Assembly: GCA_963819785.1 (NCBI GenBank)
Contig: CAWFXW010000034.1
Location: 1 to 64,000, forward strand
Direction of reading: 5' to 3'
Source: Palsa-504 sp963819785
GTDB lineage: Bacteria > Actinomycetota > Actinomycetes > Streptosporangiales > Streptosporangiaceae
DNA length: 64,000 nucleotides
Shown: positions 27,745 through 37,486 of the stretch, piece by piece
Layout: each line of letters opens with the position of its first letter
How positions within the stretch are numbered: the first letter of the stretch is position 1
Notes under the pieces: model-generated
The model's input: only the letters and a program-made list of their open reading frames with translations
Databases searched by the model: none
What the model was told of the DNA's origin: nothing
Position numbers and translations under genes: made by a program

Positions 27745-28032
27745 GTGCGGAACGCGGCCAGGGCGCGTGGAGGGCTGATTGGCTTTTCGAGGTCGACCCG
27801 GGGGCTTGTTCCTCTGGTTGCCGTGCTGTGTGTGCTGATGGCCGCGGCGGCCGGTGGGTACGCGCTGGCCGTCGGCCGTGGCCCGGCGGCGAATCCGGTC
27901 CGCGGGGCCGCCGCGTCCGGCGCGCATGCAAACGTCGCCGCGCTGCCCGGCACGGCATCATCGCCAGGCCCGCTACCCGGTTCGGCCTCGTCGTCGAGGA
28001 CAGCCGGCCCTAAGGTCAGGCTGCGACGGTGA
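27745..28032 (+). CDS. possible secreted or membrane protein
   Basis: An ORF of 95 residues from GTG 27745: a basic start, one hydrophobic helix (LVPLVAVLCVLMAAAAGGYA), then an Ala/Gly/Pro-rich tail with no domain. There is no clear ribosome site, and the tail overlaps the convergent hicB remnant. It may be real, a fragment, or a chance GC-rich frame. Confidence 0.3.
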   Translation: MRNAARARGGLIGFSRSTRGLVPLVAVLCVLMAAAAGGYALAVGRGPAANPVRGAAASGAHANVAALPGTASSPGPLPGSASSSRTAGPKVRLRR

Positions 28033-28251
28033 CGGCCAGAAGTTGCGGTGGCCCGACTTCCTCAGGGACGGGCTCGCCGTCGGCTTGAAGACCCGAGATG
28101 TGAACCTCGATGGCCTCCACGGCCCGCTCCCGGCACTGCTCGATCGTGCTGCCCCGGGTAAGCAGCTGGGCAGGGCCGGGACGGTAACGAAGTATGAACG
28201 CCGCCCGTCCGGGTCGGGTTCCACCACGATCGTGTAGGTGCGCATCTTCAT
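28016..28251 (-). pseudogene. HicB-like antitoxin, one frameshift
   Basis: Starting at ATG 28251 (or 28245) the protein reads MRTYTIVVEPDPDGRRSYFV and TVPALPSC. One base appears to be missing near 28165, after which the other frame continues TRGSTIEQCRERAVEAIEVH, then GEPVPEEVG, to a stop at 28016. This is the HicB/DUF1902 partial RNase-H fold. A HicA toxin normally precedes or follows HicB. I looked in all frames on both sides and did not find one, so it is an orphan or regulator-like HicB. Confidence 0.7.
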
Positions 28252-28513
28252 CCTGTCGAGACCAGCGACCGGGCGTACATGCGTTCGTCGGCGGTAACGC
28301 CGGAGTGGCACCGGTCGACGGCCCGCGGCGCGCCCGAGAGACGCGGAGACCTCGCGGCCGACGTGCGTGGCGGTGAACTCGGCGGGAGATCTGCTCACGC
28401 CGGGGCACCGGGCGCCGCGTCCGCGGGGTGCCCGCTCCGCGTTTCGGGCGCGTTTTGTCCGCGCGTTTCGCTACGGTTCAGGCACGGGTGTCGGAGCGAG
28501 GAAAGACATAGCG

Positions 28514-31500
28514 GTGCACGTTCTCCACGGACTCTGGGCACGGGACATGCTCTGCCTGTGGGCGGAGGACCCGGCGCGCCCGGCCGTGCCATCCGGGCGG
28601 CCGCTTGCTGGAGCCACCGCCGCATCCGTTCGCCTGCCAGGCCGCCGAGCTGGCCGACCTGCTGGCCACGGTGCCCGGCCCGGCGGGCGAGGCGGCCCGC
28701 AAAGCCGTCGACGGCGAGCTCACGCTGCAGCTGCCCTCCGCCGCCGGCCCGGCCCGGCCGCTCGCTTCACCCGAGCTCGTCCGCCCATCCGCGCCTGCTC
28801 CGCCCGGAGACGGCCTCGTCGGGAGCACCGGCCTCGTCGGGAGCACCGGCCTCGTCGGGAGCGCCGGCCTTGTCGGGAGCGCCGGCCTTGTCGGGAGCGC
28901 CGGAACCCCGGACCGGCCGGGTCCGGCTGGCCCGCTGGCGGGTGCCGGCGCTGGTCTTCGCCCCGGCCGCCGCCCTGGATCTGCTCGGCGCGGCTGGCGA
29001 CCTCGGTGAGCTGGCGGTCTCCGGCGCCTCGCTGCCCTACCTGGCCGCGCTGGCCCGCTTCGCCGACGGCCTGGCCGCCCGCGGTCGGGTCCTCCCGGTG
29101 CTGGCCGAAGACGAGTACGGCGGCTACACGGCCCGCTGGCGCCCGGTGCTGGGCGGCACGGACGCGCAGCGCGCGCGGGACCTGGCCGCGGCCATGCCCG
29201 CCTCGTGCCGGGCGGTGGCCGCGGAGGCACCCGGGATCCTGCTGGCCGCCGCGCTCGACAGCCTGGCCGACGCCGCGGCGCGCACCCGCCTGCCCGGTTC
29301 CCTCCTGCCCGCGCGGCGCGGCCGTACTCCGGCGCACATTCCCGTGGCCGAACGGTTCGTGGCCGCACTGACCAGCACTGATGCACGCCTCGACGTGGTG
29401 ACGCCGCGGGACGAGACCGAGGCCGCCGCGCTGGCCGCGGAACTGGACGCGTGGCTGGACCACGCGCTCATCCCGGCCGGCCCGGTGCGGACCTGCTTCC
29501 GCCTCACCGAGCCTGCGGTACCCGATGAGGATCCGTGGCGGGTGGAGTTCGCGCTGCAGTCCACCGAGGACCCCAGCCTGATGATCCCGGCCGCCGACGC
29601 CTGGGCCGGCCAGGGTGTCGGGCCCGGCGGCGACGACCCGGTCGAGGAGCTGCTGGCCGGGCTGGGCGCGGCCACCCGGCTGTTCGGCGAGCTTGAAGAC
29701 GCGCTGCGCGAGCCGGAGCCGGCCATGCTGGAACTGGATACGCGGGGCGCGTTCCGGTTCCTGAAGGAGACCGGGCCGCTGCTGGCCGGGGCCGGGTTCG
29801 GGGTGCTGCTGCCGGACTGGGTGCGCAAGGCCAGGCTGGGGCTCAAGCTGACCGCGCGGACCCAGTCCGCCTCGTCCGCCTCATCGGTCACCGCGGCCAG
29901 GTTCGGGCTGGGCGACCTGGTGGACTTCCGCTACGACCTGGCGGTCGGCGACCAGGTGATCGACCCGGCCGAGCTGGCCGAACTGGCCCGGCTCAAGGCC
30001 CCGCTGGTCCGGCTGCGCGGCCAGTGGGTCGAGCTGGACGAGGCGCACCTGAAGGCCGCGCTGAAGTTCCTGGCCGGGAATGGACACGGCCAGCAGGCGG
30101 GCACGATGACCGCCGCCGACGCGCTGCTGGCCGGCCTGCGCGACCCCGGCGAGCAGGTCCCGCTGGTCGGCGTGGACGCCGACGGCTGGCTCGGCGACCT
30201 GCTGTCCGGGCAGGCCGACCGGCGGCTGCCGCCGATGACGGCGCCCGCGGGTTTCGCCGGGACGCTGCGGCCCTACCAGGAGCGGGGGCTGAGCTGGCTG
30301 TCCTTCCTGGGCGGCCTGGGCCTCGGCGGCATCCTGGCCGACGACATGGGGCTGGGCAAGACGATCCAGCTGCTGTCGCTGGTCGCCGCGCAACCCCCCG
30401 GGACCGGCCCGACCCTGCTGGTGTGCCCGATGTCGCTGGTCGGCAACTGGCAGCGGGAGGCGGCCCGGTTCACCCCGGACCTGCGGGTCCACGTGCACCA
30501 CGGCGCGGACCGGCTGGACGGCGATGACCTGACCGGCGCGCTGGCCGAGGCGGACCTGGTCATCACCAGCTACGGCGTGGCGACCAGGGACCGGGCCGCG
30601 CTGAGCGCGTTGACCTGGGCCCGGGTGGTGTGCGACGAGGCGCAGAACATCAAGAACCACGCCACCCAGCAGGCCCGGGCGGTGCGCGCGCTGCCCGCCG
30701 CGACCAGGATCGCGCTGACCGGGACGCCGGTGGAGAACCGGCTGTCGGAGCTGTGGTCGATCATGGAGTTCACCAACCCGGGCCTGCTCGGGCCGGCCGA
30801 GCGGTTCCGGGAGGAATACGCGATCCCGATCGAACGGCACGGCTCGGACGCCGCCGCCCGCGCCCTGCAGCGGCTGACCCAGCCGTTCGTGCTGCGCCGC
30901 CTGAAGACCGACAAGACGATCATCTCCGACCTGCCGGACAAGCAGGAGATGAAGGTCTGGTGCAACCTCACCGCCGAACAGGCCAGCCTGTACGCGGCCA
31001 CGGTGGCCGACATGCTGGCCCGGATCGAGGAGGCCACCGACGACATCAGCAGGCGCGGCCTGGTCCTGGCCACGATGGCCAAGCTCAAGCAGGTCTGCAA
31101 CCACCCCGCGCACCTGCTGGGCGACGGCTCCCGGCTACCGGGCCGCAGCGGCAAGCTGGCCCGGCTCGAGGAGATCTGCGACGAGATCGTGGCCGAGGGC
31201 GACAAGGCGCTGTGCTTCACGCAGTACGCCGAATTCGGCAAGATGCTGCAGCCGCACCTGGCGGGCCGGCTCGGCTGCCCGGTGCTGTTCCTGCACGGCG
31301 GGACGCCCAAGCGCCAGCGCGACGCCCTGGTCGAGACGTTCACCTCGCTGACCGAGCCGGCGCTGTTCCTGCTCTCGCTCAAGGCGGGCGGCACCGGGCT
31401 CAACCTGACCGCGGCCAGCCACGTGATCCACGTCGACCGGTGGTGGAACCCGGCCGTGGAGGACCAGGCCACCGACCGGGCGTTCCGGATCGGCCAGCAC

Positions 31501-31686
31501 CGCAACGTCCAGGTGCGCAAGTTCGTCTGCGTGGGGACGCTCGAGGAGCGGATCGACGCGATGATCGAGGAGAAGAAGACCCTGGCCGAGCGCGTCGTGG
31601 GCACCGGCGAGAGCTGGCTCACCGAGCTCTCGGTCGCCGACCTGCGCGACGTGCTGGCCCTGTCCCCGGACGCGGTGAGCGAATGA
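28514..31686 (+). pseudogene. SNF2-family DNA helicase, frameshifts in the N-terminal region only
   Basis: GTG 28514 gives VHVLHGLWARDMLCLWAEDP, the usual N-terminus. The frame breaks at about 28600 and again at about 28910; the middle piece contains an 18-base tandem repeat. From ~28915 to 31686 it is one open frame with the complete ATPase: motif I ADDMGLGKTIQLLS, motif II DEAQNIKN, motif III LTGTPVENRLSELW, motif V LKAGGTGLNLT and motif VI DQATDRAFRIGQ. The total is about 1057 residues. These bacterial SNF2 proteins translocate on DNA and are found beside SWIM-domain proteins, as here (stop/start overlap). The N-terminal breaks leave the ATPase itself unaffected. Confidence 0.88.
28815..28904 (+). 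repeat. 18-bp tandem repeat in the helicase linker
   Basis: Five head-to-tail 18-base units (CTCGTCGGGAGCACCGGC and close variants) encode GLVGSTGLVGSAG-type peptide. The third base of some codons differs between units. It sits between the two N-terminal frame breaks, in a region that is linker-like in relatives. Confidence 0.85.
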
Positions 31687-32602
31687 GCCGACCCTGGGAG
31701 GACTGGCCGCCCGCCAAGCCGATCCGGGTCGAGGGCGGGATCAAGGCGAAGAGCAGGCGCGGCGCGATCGGCGAGCAGTGGTGGTCGCGGCGGTTCATCG
31801 GGGTGCTCGAAGCCTCCGGCCTGAGCGGCCGGCTGGCCCGCGGCCGCAGCTACGCCCGGGCCGGCCAGGTGCTGGACTTCCAGCTGTCCCAGGGCAAGGT
31901 CACCGCGCTGGTCCAGGGCTCCCGGCCGAAACCCTACGCCGTCCGGCTCGGCGTGCTGCCGCTCACCAAGCCGCAGTGGCGGCGGGTCCAGGAACGGCTG
32001 GCCAGCCAGGCGCTGTTCCGGGCCAAGCTGCTGGCCGGCGAGATGCCGCACGAGATCGAGGACGTGTTCGCCGAGTGCGGCACGCCGCTGTTCCCCCGGT
32101 CCGCCACCGACCTGGACATGCGCTGCACCTGCCCGGACTGGGGCGTGCCGTGCAAGCACCTGGCGGCGGTCTGCTACGTGCTGGCCGAGGAGTTCGACCG
32201 CGACCCGTTCGCGATGCTGGCCTGGCGCGGCAAGGCCCGGGACGACCTGCTCGCGGCGCTGCGGGAGGTCCGGTCCGCGGCGCGCTCGCCCGCCGCCGGC
32301 CCGGCCGGCCCGGCCCGGGTCCGGCCGCCGGGCCCGGCGAACGTGGCGGCGGGCCGTCCGGCCCGGAGACCGCGCCGTTGCCCGAGTCGCCGGACGGGTT
32401 CTGGTCCGCCCCGCTGAGCCCGGCCCGGCTGCGCACGCTGGCCGCCCCGGCCGGCCCGGTCACGCCCGACCTGCTGCTGCGCATGTTCCCCCCGCCGCCG
32501 GTCCCGGTCCGGGGCCGTGACCTGGCCGAGGTGCTGGCCCCCGGCTACGAACGGCTCGCCGCCGAGGGCAGCGAGCCCCGGGCGGCCGGCGACATCGGCT
32601 AG
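31683..32602 (+). pseudogene. SWIM zinc-finger protein, C-terminal frameshift
   Basis: ATG 31683 overlaps the helicase stop. Residues 1-140 contain WWSRRFIGVLEASGLSGRLA and RLGVLPLTKPQWRRVQERLA. The SWIM motif is CTCPDWGVPCKHLAAVCYVL (CxC...CxH) near residue 145. After residue ~205 a Pro/Ala-rich linker follows, and a break near 32330 puts the expected C-terminus (DGFWSAPLSPARLRTLAAPA, then DLLLRMFPPPPV) in another frame, with a stop at 32602. SWIM proteins of this type are conserved partners of SNF2 helicases in actinobacteria and probably bind nucleic acid or the helicase. The overlap makes them one operon. Confidence 0.85.
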
Positions 32603-32654
32603 CGTTCACCCGGACAGGCGCATCACCGGACGGGTTTTGCGCGCTCCTCTCAGG

Positions 32655-34343
32655 GTGGTGGGTTCCGACGTGACGCAGCCGGCCGGCGCGACGGATCCGG
32701 CCGTCGCGACGGACACGGCTCGATCCGCCGCGGGCATCGCCCGCGGCGCGATGCTGATCGCCGGGCTCACCGTCGTGTCCCGGATCCTGGGCCTGGTGCG
32801 CACCCTGGTGTTCTCCCAGACCATCGGGGCCGACTGCCTGGGTACCTCCTACGTCACCGCCAACCAGGTGCCCAACCTGGTGTACGAGCTGGTCCTGGGC
32901 GGTGCGCTGACCAGTGCCATGGTCCCGGTCCTGGCCCGCTCGGCGGAACGGTCCGGCTCCGACCCGGCCGAGAAGGCGCGGGTCGGCCAGATCACCTCGG
33001 CCCTGCTGACCTGGTCCGTGGTCATCCTGGTGCCGCTGTCCCTGGCCATCGCGGCCGCGGCCGGGCCGGTCGCGTCTGCGCTCAACCCGGTCAATGCCAA
33101 CGCGCACTGCCCGCGCCCCGACATGGTGGCCACCACGACCAGCATGCTGCAGGTGTTCGCCCCGCAGGCACTGCTGTACGGGCTCTCGGTCGTGCTGTAC
33201 GGCCTGCTCCAGGCCTACCGCCGGTTCGCTGGCCCGACCATCGGGCCGGCCGTATCCAGCCTGGTCCTGATCGCGGCCTACCTCTCCTTCGTGCCCCTGG
33301 CCAAGGGCCTGCCGCTGGCCAGGCTGCCGCTGCAGGCCGAGCTGGTCCTCTCGGTCGGGACAACGCTAGGTGTCGCGGCTCTGGTCCTGGTGGGCGTGGC
33401 GCCGGCCTGGCGGCTGCACCTGCGGCTGCGGCCGACCCTGCGGTTCCCGCCCGGGATTGCGCGGCGGGCCAGCGGCCTGGCCCTGGTGGGCGTCGCCGAG
33501 CTCATCGCCATCGACGCGGCCTCTCTGGTGGCCATCACGCTGGCCAACGGACGCGGCGACACCGGCGCGATCGTCATCTTCAACTACGCCTCACAGGTGT
33601 TCAACACCCTGTCCGGGGTGCTGGCTGTGTCGATCGTCACCAGCGCGTTCCCCGTCCTGTCCGCCCGCGACGGGCCGGTCTTCGCGCGGACCTGCGCCGG
33701 GTCGACCCGGGCGATCCTGCTCATGTCCTGGCTCGGCGCGGCGGTGATCGCGGCCGTCGCCGTCCCGACCGCCCACGTGCTGGCCCGTCAGCCGGACCAG
33801 GTGCCCCAGCTGATCGAGGCCTTCGCCCTGTTCGCCCCCGGCATCGCCGGTACCGCGGTGATCGCCATCCTGTCCCGCGCCATGCTGGCCATCGGGCGGC
33901 TCAAGGTGGCGGCCGTTGCGGTAGCCGGCAGCTGGGTGCTGGTGATGGTGGCCGACGTGGTGCTGGCCGAACTCGCGCCACCTCGCCTGGTGGTAGCCGC
34001 CCTCGCGCTGGGGAACACCATCGGCCAGACCGTGGTGGCCGTCCCGCTGGTGCTGATCACCCGCCGGATCTGCGGCCGGGACGCCGTCGCGGGCACCGGC
34101 CATGCGATGCTGGCCGGGCTGGCCGCCGGGGCGGCGGGGGCCGCGGTCGGCGTGGCCGTCAGCCTGGCCGACTCCGGCGGCGGGAAGCTGCTGGCCGTCG
34201 GCATGGCGGTGGCCGCGGCCGCGTGCTCGGTGCTCGCCTTCGGAGCCGTCGCGTTCTTGCTGGACCGGGGCGACCTGCGCGCCATCGCGCGGCGGATGCG
34301 GCGGATGCGGCGGATGCGGCAGGCCGCGGGCCGCCGCGGCTAG
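32655..34343 (+). CDS. murJ: MurJ-like lipid II flippase, second paralog (intact)
   Basis: The frame is open from 32517. The likely start is GTG 32655 or 32670, giving VGSDVTQPAGA and then the membrane domain (GAMLIAGLTVVSRILGLVRT). It has about 14 helices over 562 residues, with NQVPNLVYELVLGGALTSAM, NYASQVFNTLSGVLAVSIV and a short Arg/Met-rich C-terminal tail (RRMRRMRRMRQ). It aligns end to end with the frameshifted copy at 10603. In actinomycetes the main MurJ lies near the chromosome end and is fused to kinase-like domains. This one has neither, so its substrate (lipid II or another polyprenyl-linked glycan) is inferred. Confidence 0.85.
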   Translation: MVGSDVTQPAGATDPAVATDTARSAAGIARGAMLIAGLTVVSRILGLVRTLVFSQTIGADCLGTSYVTANQVPNLVYELVLGGALTSAMVPVLARSAERSGSDPAEKARVGQITSALLTWSVVILVPLSLAIAAAAGPVASALNPVNANAHCPRPDMVATTTSMLQVFAPQALLYGLSVVLYGLLQAYRRFAGPTIGPAVSSLVLIAAYLSFVPLAKGLPLARLPLQAELVLSVGTTLGVAALVLVGVAPAWRLHLRLRPTLRFPPGIARRASGLALVGVAELIAIDAASLVAITLANGRGDTGAIVIFNYASQVFNTLSGVLAVSIVTSAFPVLSARDGPVFARTCAGSTRAILLMSWLGAAVIAAVAVPTAHVLARQPDQVPQLIEAFALFAPGIAGTAVIAILSRAMLAIGRLKVAAVAVAGSWVLVMVADVVLAELAPPRLVVAALALGNTIGQTVVAVPLVLITRRICGRDAVAGTGHAMLAGLAAGAAGAAVGVAVSLADSGGGKLLAVGMAVAAAACSVLAFGAVAFLLDRGDLRAIARRMRRMRRMRQAAGRRG

Positions 34344-35545
34344 GCGCCCGGGGCTCCCCCGGACGGGGCCCAGACGCGGCGCATGGCCTCGGGCAGGCCC
34401 CACCAGCCCAGCGGGGTCAGGCGGTCCTCGTCGTCGATCGCCCCCAGGACCTGCCACAGCGAGGTGACCGGCAGGAACAGTCCCTCCATGGTGAGCTCGT
34501 CGAACTCGGCGTCGTCGTCAAGGTCGTCGAGCTCGTAGTCGTCCTCGTCGTCCTCGGCGGCGGCCTGCTCGGCGTCGTCGGGGTCGTAGTCGCGGACGTA
34601 CCCGGCCAGGTCGGCGGCTGACGCGGAGATCCCCGGCCCGCCGACGGCGAGCGCGGTGATCACCGCGAGCCAGTCGAAGTGATCGATGGCGCAGATCGCC
34701 GCGATCGCGCTGTCCGTCTCGCTCAGCTCGCCGTCCGCCTCGTCCGGCCCGGTGACCCACTCCTCCGACCCTTGCGGTGACGCCACCCCGGCGGCCAGCC
34801 GCAGCCACAGCTCGGCGTCGTCGGCGGGCAGCTCCGCCGCGCGCATGCCGCCGCACTCGATCAGCAGCTCGCCGGGCCAGCCGGGCCGGGCGATGGACTC
34901 GCGCAGGCGGCTCACGGCCGCGCGCAGGTCCTCGGCCGGCACCGGGCGGTCGCCGACCTGGTCCAGCAGCTCGCCGACGGCGGCCAGCGCCTCGGCGTCG
35001 GCGGCGTCCCATTCGGCGAGGAACTCCTCGTCCTTCTCGTCCAGCAGGACGTCCATCGGCACCCGGCCGTCGGGCAGCGGCGAGGTCATCCAGCGCTCCT
35101 GGAGGGCGATGTAGGCCTGGCAGGCCGCCGGGTCCGCCGCCGACAGCAGGTCGGGATCGATCTCGCCCGCGGCGAGCTGATCTTCCAGGTGGCTGACCAG
35201 GCGGGTGTGCAGCTCCGCGGCCAGCTGGCTGCGTTCGGACTGATCGTCCCAGACGTGCAGGCCGATGATGCCGTTCGGCTCGGTGCCGGTGGCCTCCAGC
35301 CAGGTCCGGACGTCGCCGACCGTGGCTGCGCTGTCGTTGATCTTGTGCAGGACGGCCTCGGCCGACGACCAGAACACGGCGGACAGCGGGTTGCCCGCCG
35401 CGAGCAGCCCGCGGCGGATGCCGGGCAGCGAGCCGAGCGCGTCGGCCGACGGCACGGTCAGCAGCGCGAGCGCGACATCCCGCCTGGTCAGTTCGCTGAG
35501 CGGCCGGGCGGCCAGCTCGGCCACGCGATCGGCGTCAAGGTTCAC
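34340..35545 (-). CDS. acidic protein of unknown function
   Basis: A 401-residue protein from ATG 35545, with no membrane segment or recognised motif. The sequence is mostly helical, and near residue 330 it has a strongly acidic stretch (AAAEDDEDDYELDDLDDDAE). The C-terminal 60 residues (TMEGLFLPVTSLWQVLGAID, then RLTPLGWWGLPEAMRRVW) resemble the end of actinobacterial plasmid-pRiA4b or DUF1841-like proteins. I would not name it. The end overlaps the murJ stop by four bases on the opposite strand. The gene starts 10 bases before the serS end and may be co-transcribed with it. Confidence 0.75.
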   Translation of the reverse strand: MNLDADRVAELAARPLSELTRRDVALALLTVPSADALGSLPGIRRGLLAAGNPLSAVFWSSAEAVLHKINDSAATVGDVRTWLEATGTEPNGIIGLHVWDDQSERSQLAAELHTRLVSHLEDQLAAGEIDPDLLSAADPAACQAYIALQERWMTSPLPDGRVPMDVLLDEKDEEFLAEWDAADAEALAAVGELLDQVGDRPVPAEDLRAAVSRLRESIARPGWPGELLIECGGMRAAELPADDAELWLRLAAGVASPQGSEEWVTGPDEADGELSETDSAIAAICAIDHFDWLAVITALAVGGPGISASAADLAGYVRDYDPDDAEQAAAEDDEDDYELDDLDDDAEFDELTMEGLFLPVTSLWQVLGAIDDEDRLTPLGWWGLPEAMRRVWAPSGGAPGA

Positions 35546-35555
35546 GCCTGGCAGC

Positions 35556-36818
35556 TTAGAGCAGATTCCGTCCGCCGAGGTAGGGCCGCAGCACGGCCGG
35601 GACGGCGACCTGCGCCTGCTCGGTCTGGAAGTTCTCCACCAGCGCGGCCAGGATCCGCGGGGTGGCGACCGCGGTGTTGTTCAGCGTGTACGCGAACCGC
35701 ACCGTGCCGTCCTGGTCGCGGTACCGCACGTTGGCCCGGCGCGCCTGCCAGTCGAGCAGGGACGAGCAGCTGTGCGTCTCGCGGTACGTGCCGAGCGAGG
35801 GCATCCAGGTGTTGATGTCGTTCATCCGGTACTTGCCCGCGCCCATGTCCCCGGTGGAGACCTCCATCACCTCGTAGGCCAGGCCGAGCCCCTGCAGCAG
35901 CCGCTCGGCGGTGCCGAGCAGCCGCTCGTGCCACCGGTCGGACTCGGCCAGCTCGGCCGCGCAGATGACGAACTGCTCGACCTTCTCGAACTGATGGACC
36001 CGCAGCAGCCCGCGCACGTCGCGGCCGGCGCTGCCGGCCTCGCGCCGGAAGCACGGCGAGATCCCGGCGTACCGCATCGGCAGCTGCTTGTAATCGAGGA
36101 TCTCGTCGCTGTGGAAGCCGACCAGGGCGACCTCGGCCGTGCCGGCCAGGAACAGGTCGTCGGCCGGGATCGAGTAGGTCTCCTCGCGGTGGGCGGGGAA
36201 CATGCCGGTCCCGGTCAGCGCCTCCTGGCGGACCAGCGACGGCACGCTGACCACCGTGAAGTCCTGGTCAACAAGCAGATCGAGGGCGTAGGAGTGGACC
36301 GCCCGCTCCAGCAGCACCAGGTCCGAGATCAGCGTGTAGGCGCGTTCCCCGGCCACCTTGCGGGCCCGGGCGAAGTCGGCCCAGCCGCGCTTCTCGAGCA
36401 GCTCGACGTGATCCAGCGGCCGGAAGCCGAACTCCGGCGGCGTGCCGACCGCCCTGATGACGACGTTGGCCGACTCGTCGGGCCCGACCGGCGCGCCCGG
36501 CCACGGGATGGTCGGGGTCAGCAGGAGCAGCGCGTTCAGCCGCTCGCTGGTCTCGGCCAGCTGCTCGCGCAGGGCCTTGAGGTGCTCGTCGAGCTCGGCG
36601 GCCTCGGCCTTCAGCTGGGCCCGGCGGGCCTCGCCGGCCCGGGCGTACTCCTTGGACGAGCTCTTGCGGACCGCCTGGGCCTGGTCCAGTTCGTGCTGCA
36701 GCTTGCGGCTCGCCCGGTCCAGGTCGAGCAGCTCGTTCACGTCCAGGTTGATGCCCTTGACCCGGACGGCCGCCTCGACCTCGTCCGGGTGCTCCCTGAT
36801 GAATCGCTTGTCCAGCAT
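35556..36818 (-). CDS. serS: seryl-tRNA synthetase
   Basis: A complete 420-residue class II synthetase. The N-terminal arm is a long coiled coil (residues ~30-105) that grips the tRNA. Motif 2 is CFRREAGSAGRDVRGLLRVH, followed by QFEKVEQFV. The serine loop GTYRETHSCSSLLDWQARRA and motif 3 TLNNTAVATPRILAALVENF are present. The start is ATG 36818. The length and motif spelling are like the Thermus type of bacterial SerRS. I cannot tell from this window whether it is the only copy. Confidence 0.95.
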   Translation of the reverse strand: MLDKRFIREHPDEVEAAVRVKGINLDVNELLDLDRASRKLQHELDQAQAVRKSSSKEYARAGEARRAQLKAEAAELDEHLKALREQLAETSERLNALLLLTPTIPWPGAPVGPDESANVVIRAVGTPPEFGFRPLDHVELLEKRGWADFARARKVAGERAYTLISDLVLLERAVHSYALDLLVDQDFTVVSVPSLVRQEALTGTGMFPAHREETYSIPADDLFLAGTAEVALVGFHSDEILDYKQLPMRYAGISPCFRREAGSAGRDVRGLLRVHQFEKVEQFVICAAELAESDRWHERLLGTAERLLQGLGLAYEVMEVSTGDMGAGKYRMNDINTWMPSLGTYRETHSCSSLLDWQARRANVRYRDQDGTVRFAYTLNNTAVATPRILAALVENFQTEQAQVAVPAVLRPYLGGRNLL

Positions 36819-36940
36819 GGGTACGCGTCAGCCCTTGTGTCCTGGAAGAAGAATTGCTTTACCCCCGCAACGGAACGCTACCAGCAGTGCCCGCCGGGGT
36901 CGCCCGGGATAACCGCCCGGCCTCGCGTACGGTAAGAGGC

Positions 36941-37486
36941 GTGCTGCTGACCAACCATGTCCTGTCCGGCGCGCTGATCGGCGCCCTGGCCCGCCGCCCG
37001 GCGCCGGCCTTCGCGGCCGGCGTGGCCTCGCACTTCGTGCTCGACGCGGTACCGCACTGGGGTGACTGGGGCAGCATCCGCCGGTTCCTCCAGGTGGCGG
37101 TGCCCGACGGGCTGATCAGCCTGGCCGCGATGGGAACCCTCGCCGCGCTGGCCCCGGCCGAACGCCTGCCGGCCGTGCTGGCGGGCATGATCGGAGCCGC
37201 GCTGCCCGACGTCGACAAGCCCGCCAAGCTGTGGTTCGGCCGGACCCCGTGGCCGCGGGCGGTGGACGAGTTCCACCAGCGCATCCAGCCGGAGGCGTCC
37301 GGCCGCGCGCACATCGAGCTGCTGGCCGCCGGCGCGTTCGGTGCCGCCGCGCTCGCCGCGCTGCGCCAGCCGCCTGCCGCTGGCCCGGTCAGCGCTCCGG
37401 TCCGGGCTCCGGCCGCGCGGCGCGCCTGCTCTAGGCCGGCAGCGGGTAGCGCAGGCCGATCAGGGCGGCCAGGTCGCCGAGGGTGA
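36941..37486 (+). CDS. small multi-helix membrane protein
   Basis: GTG 36941 after GTAAGAGGC gives VLLTNHVLSGALIGALARR. His and Asp residues are arranged as in YdjM-like membrane hydrolase families (ASHFVLDAVPHWGDW, then ALPDVDKPAKLWFG). About three or four hydrophobic segments run to residue ~150. The end is uncertain: the frame extends to 37486, overlapping the tetR 3' end, while another frame stops at 37434. That suggests a small break near 37370. The enzyme activity is only a guess from the His/Asp pattern. Confidence 0.65.
   Translation: MLLTNHVLSGALIGALARRPAPAFAAGVASHFVLDAVPHWGDWGSIRRFLQVAVPDGLISLAAMGTLAALAPAERLPAVLAGMIGAALPDVDKPAKLWFGRTPWPRAVDEFHQRIQPEASGRAHIELLAAGAFGAAALAALRQPPAAGPVSAPVRAPAARRACSRPAAGSAGRSGRPGRRG

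Noticed and set aside
28252..28440. HicA toxin partner
   Set aside because: None of the three minus-strand frames nor the plus-strand frames shows the GSH/His or dsRBD-like pattern of HicA.
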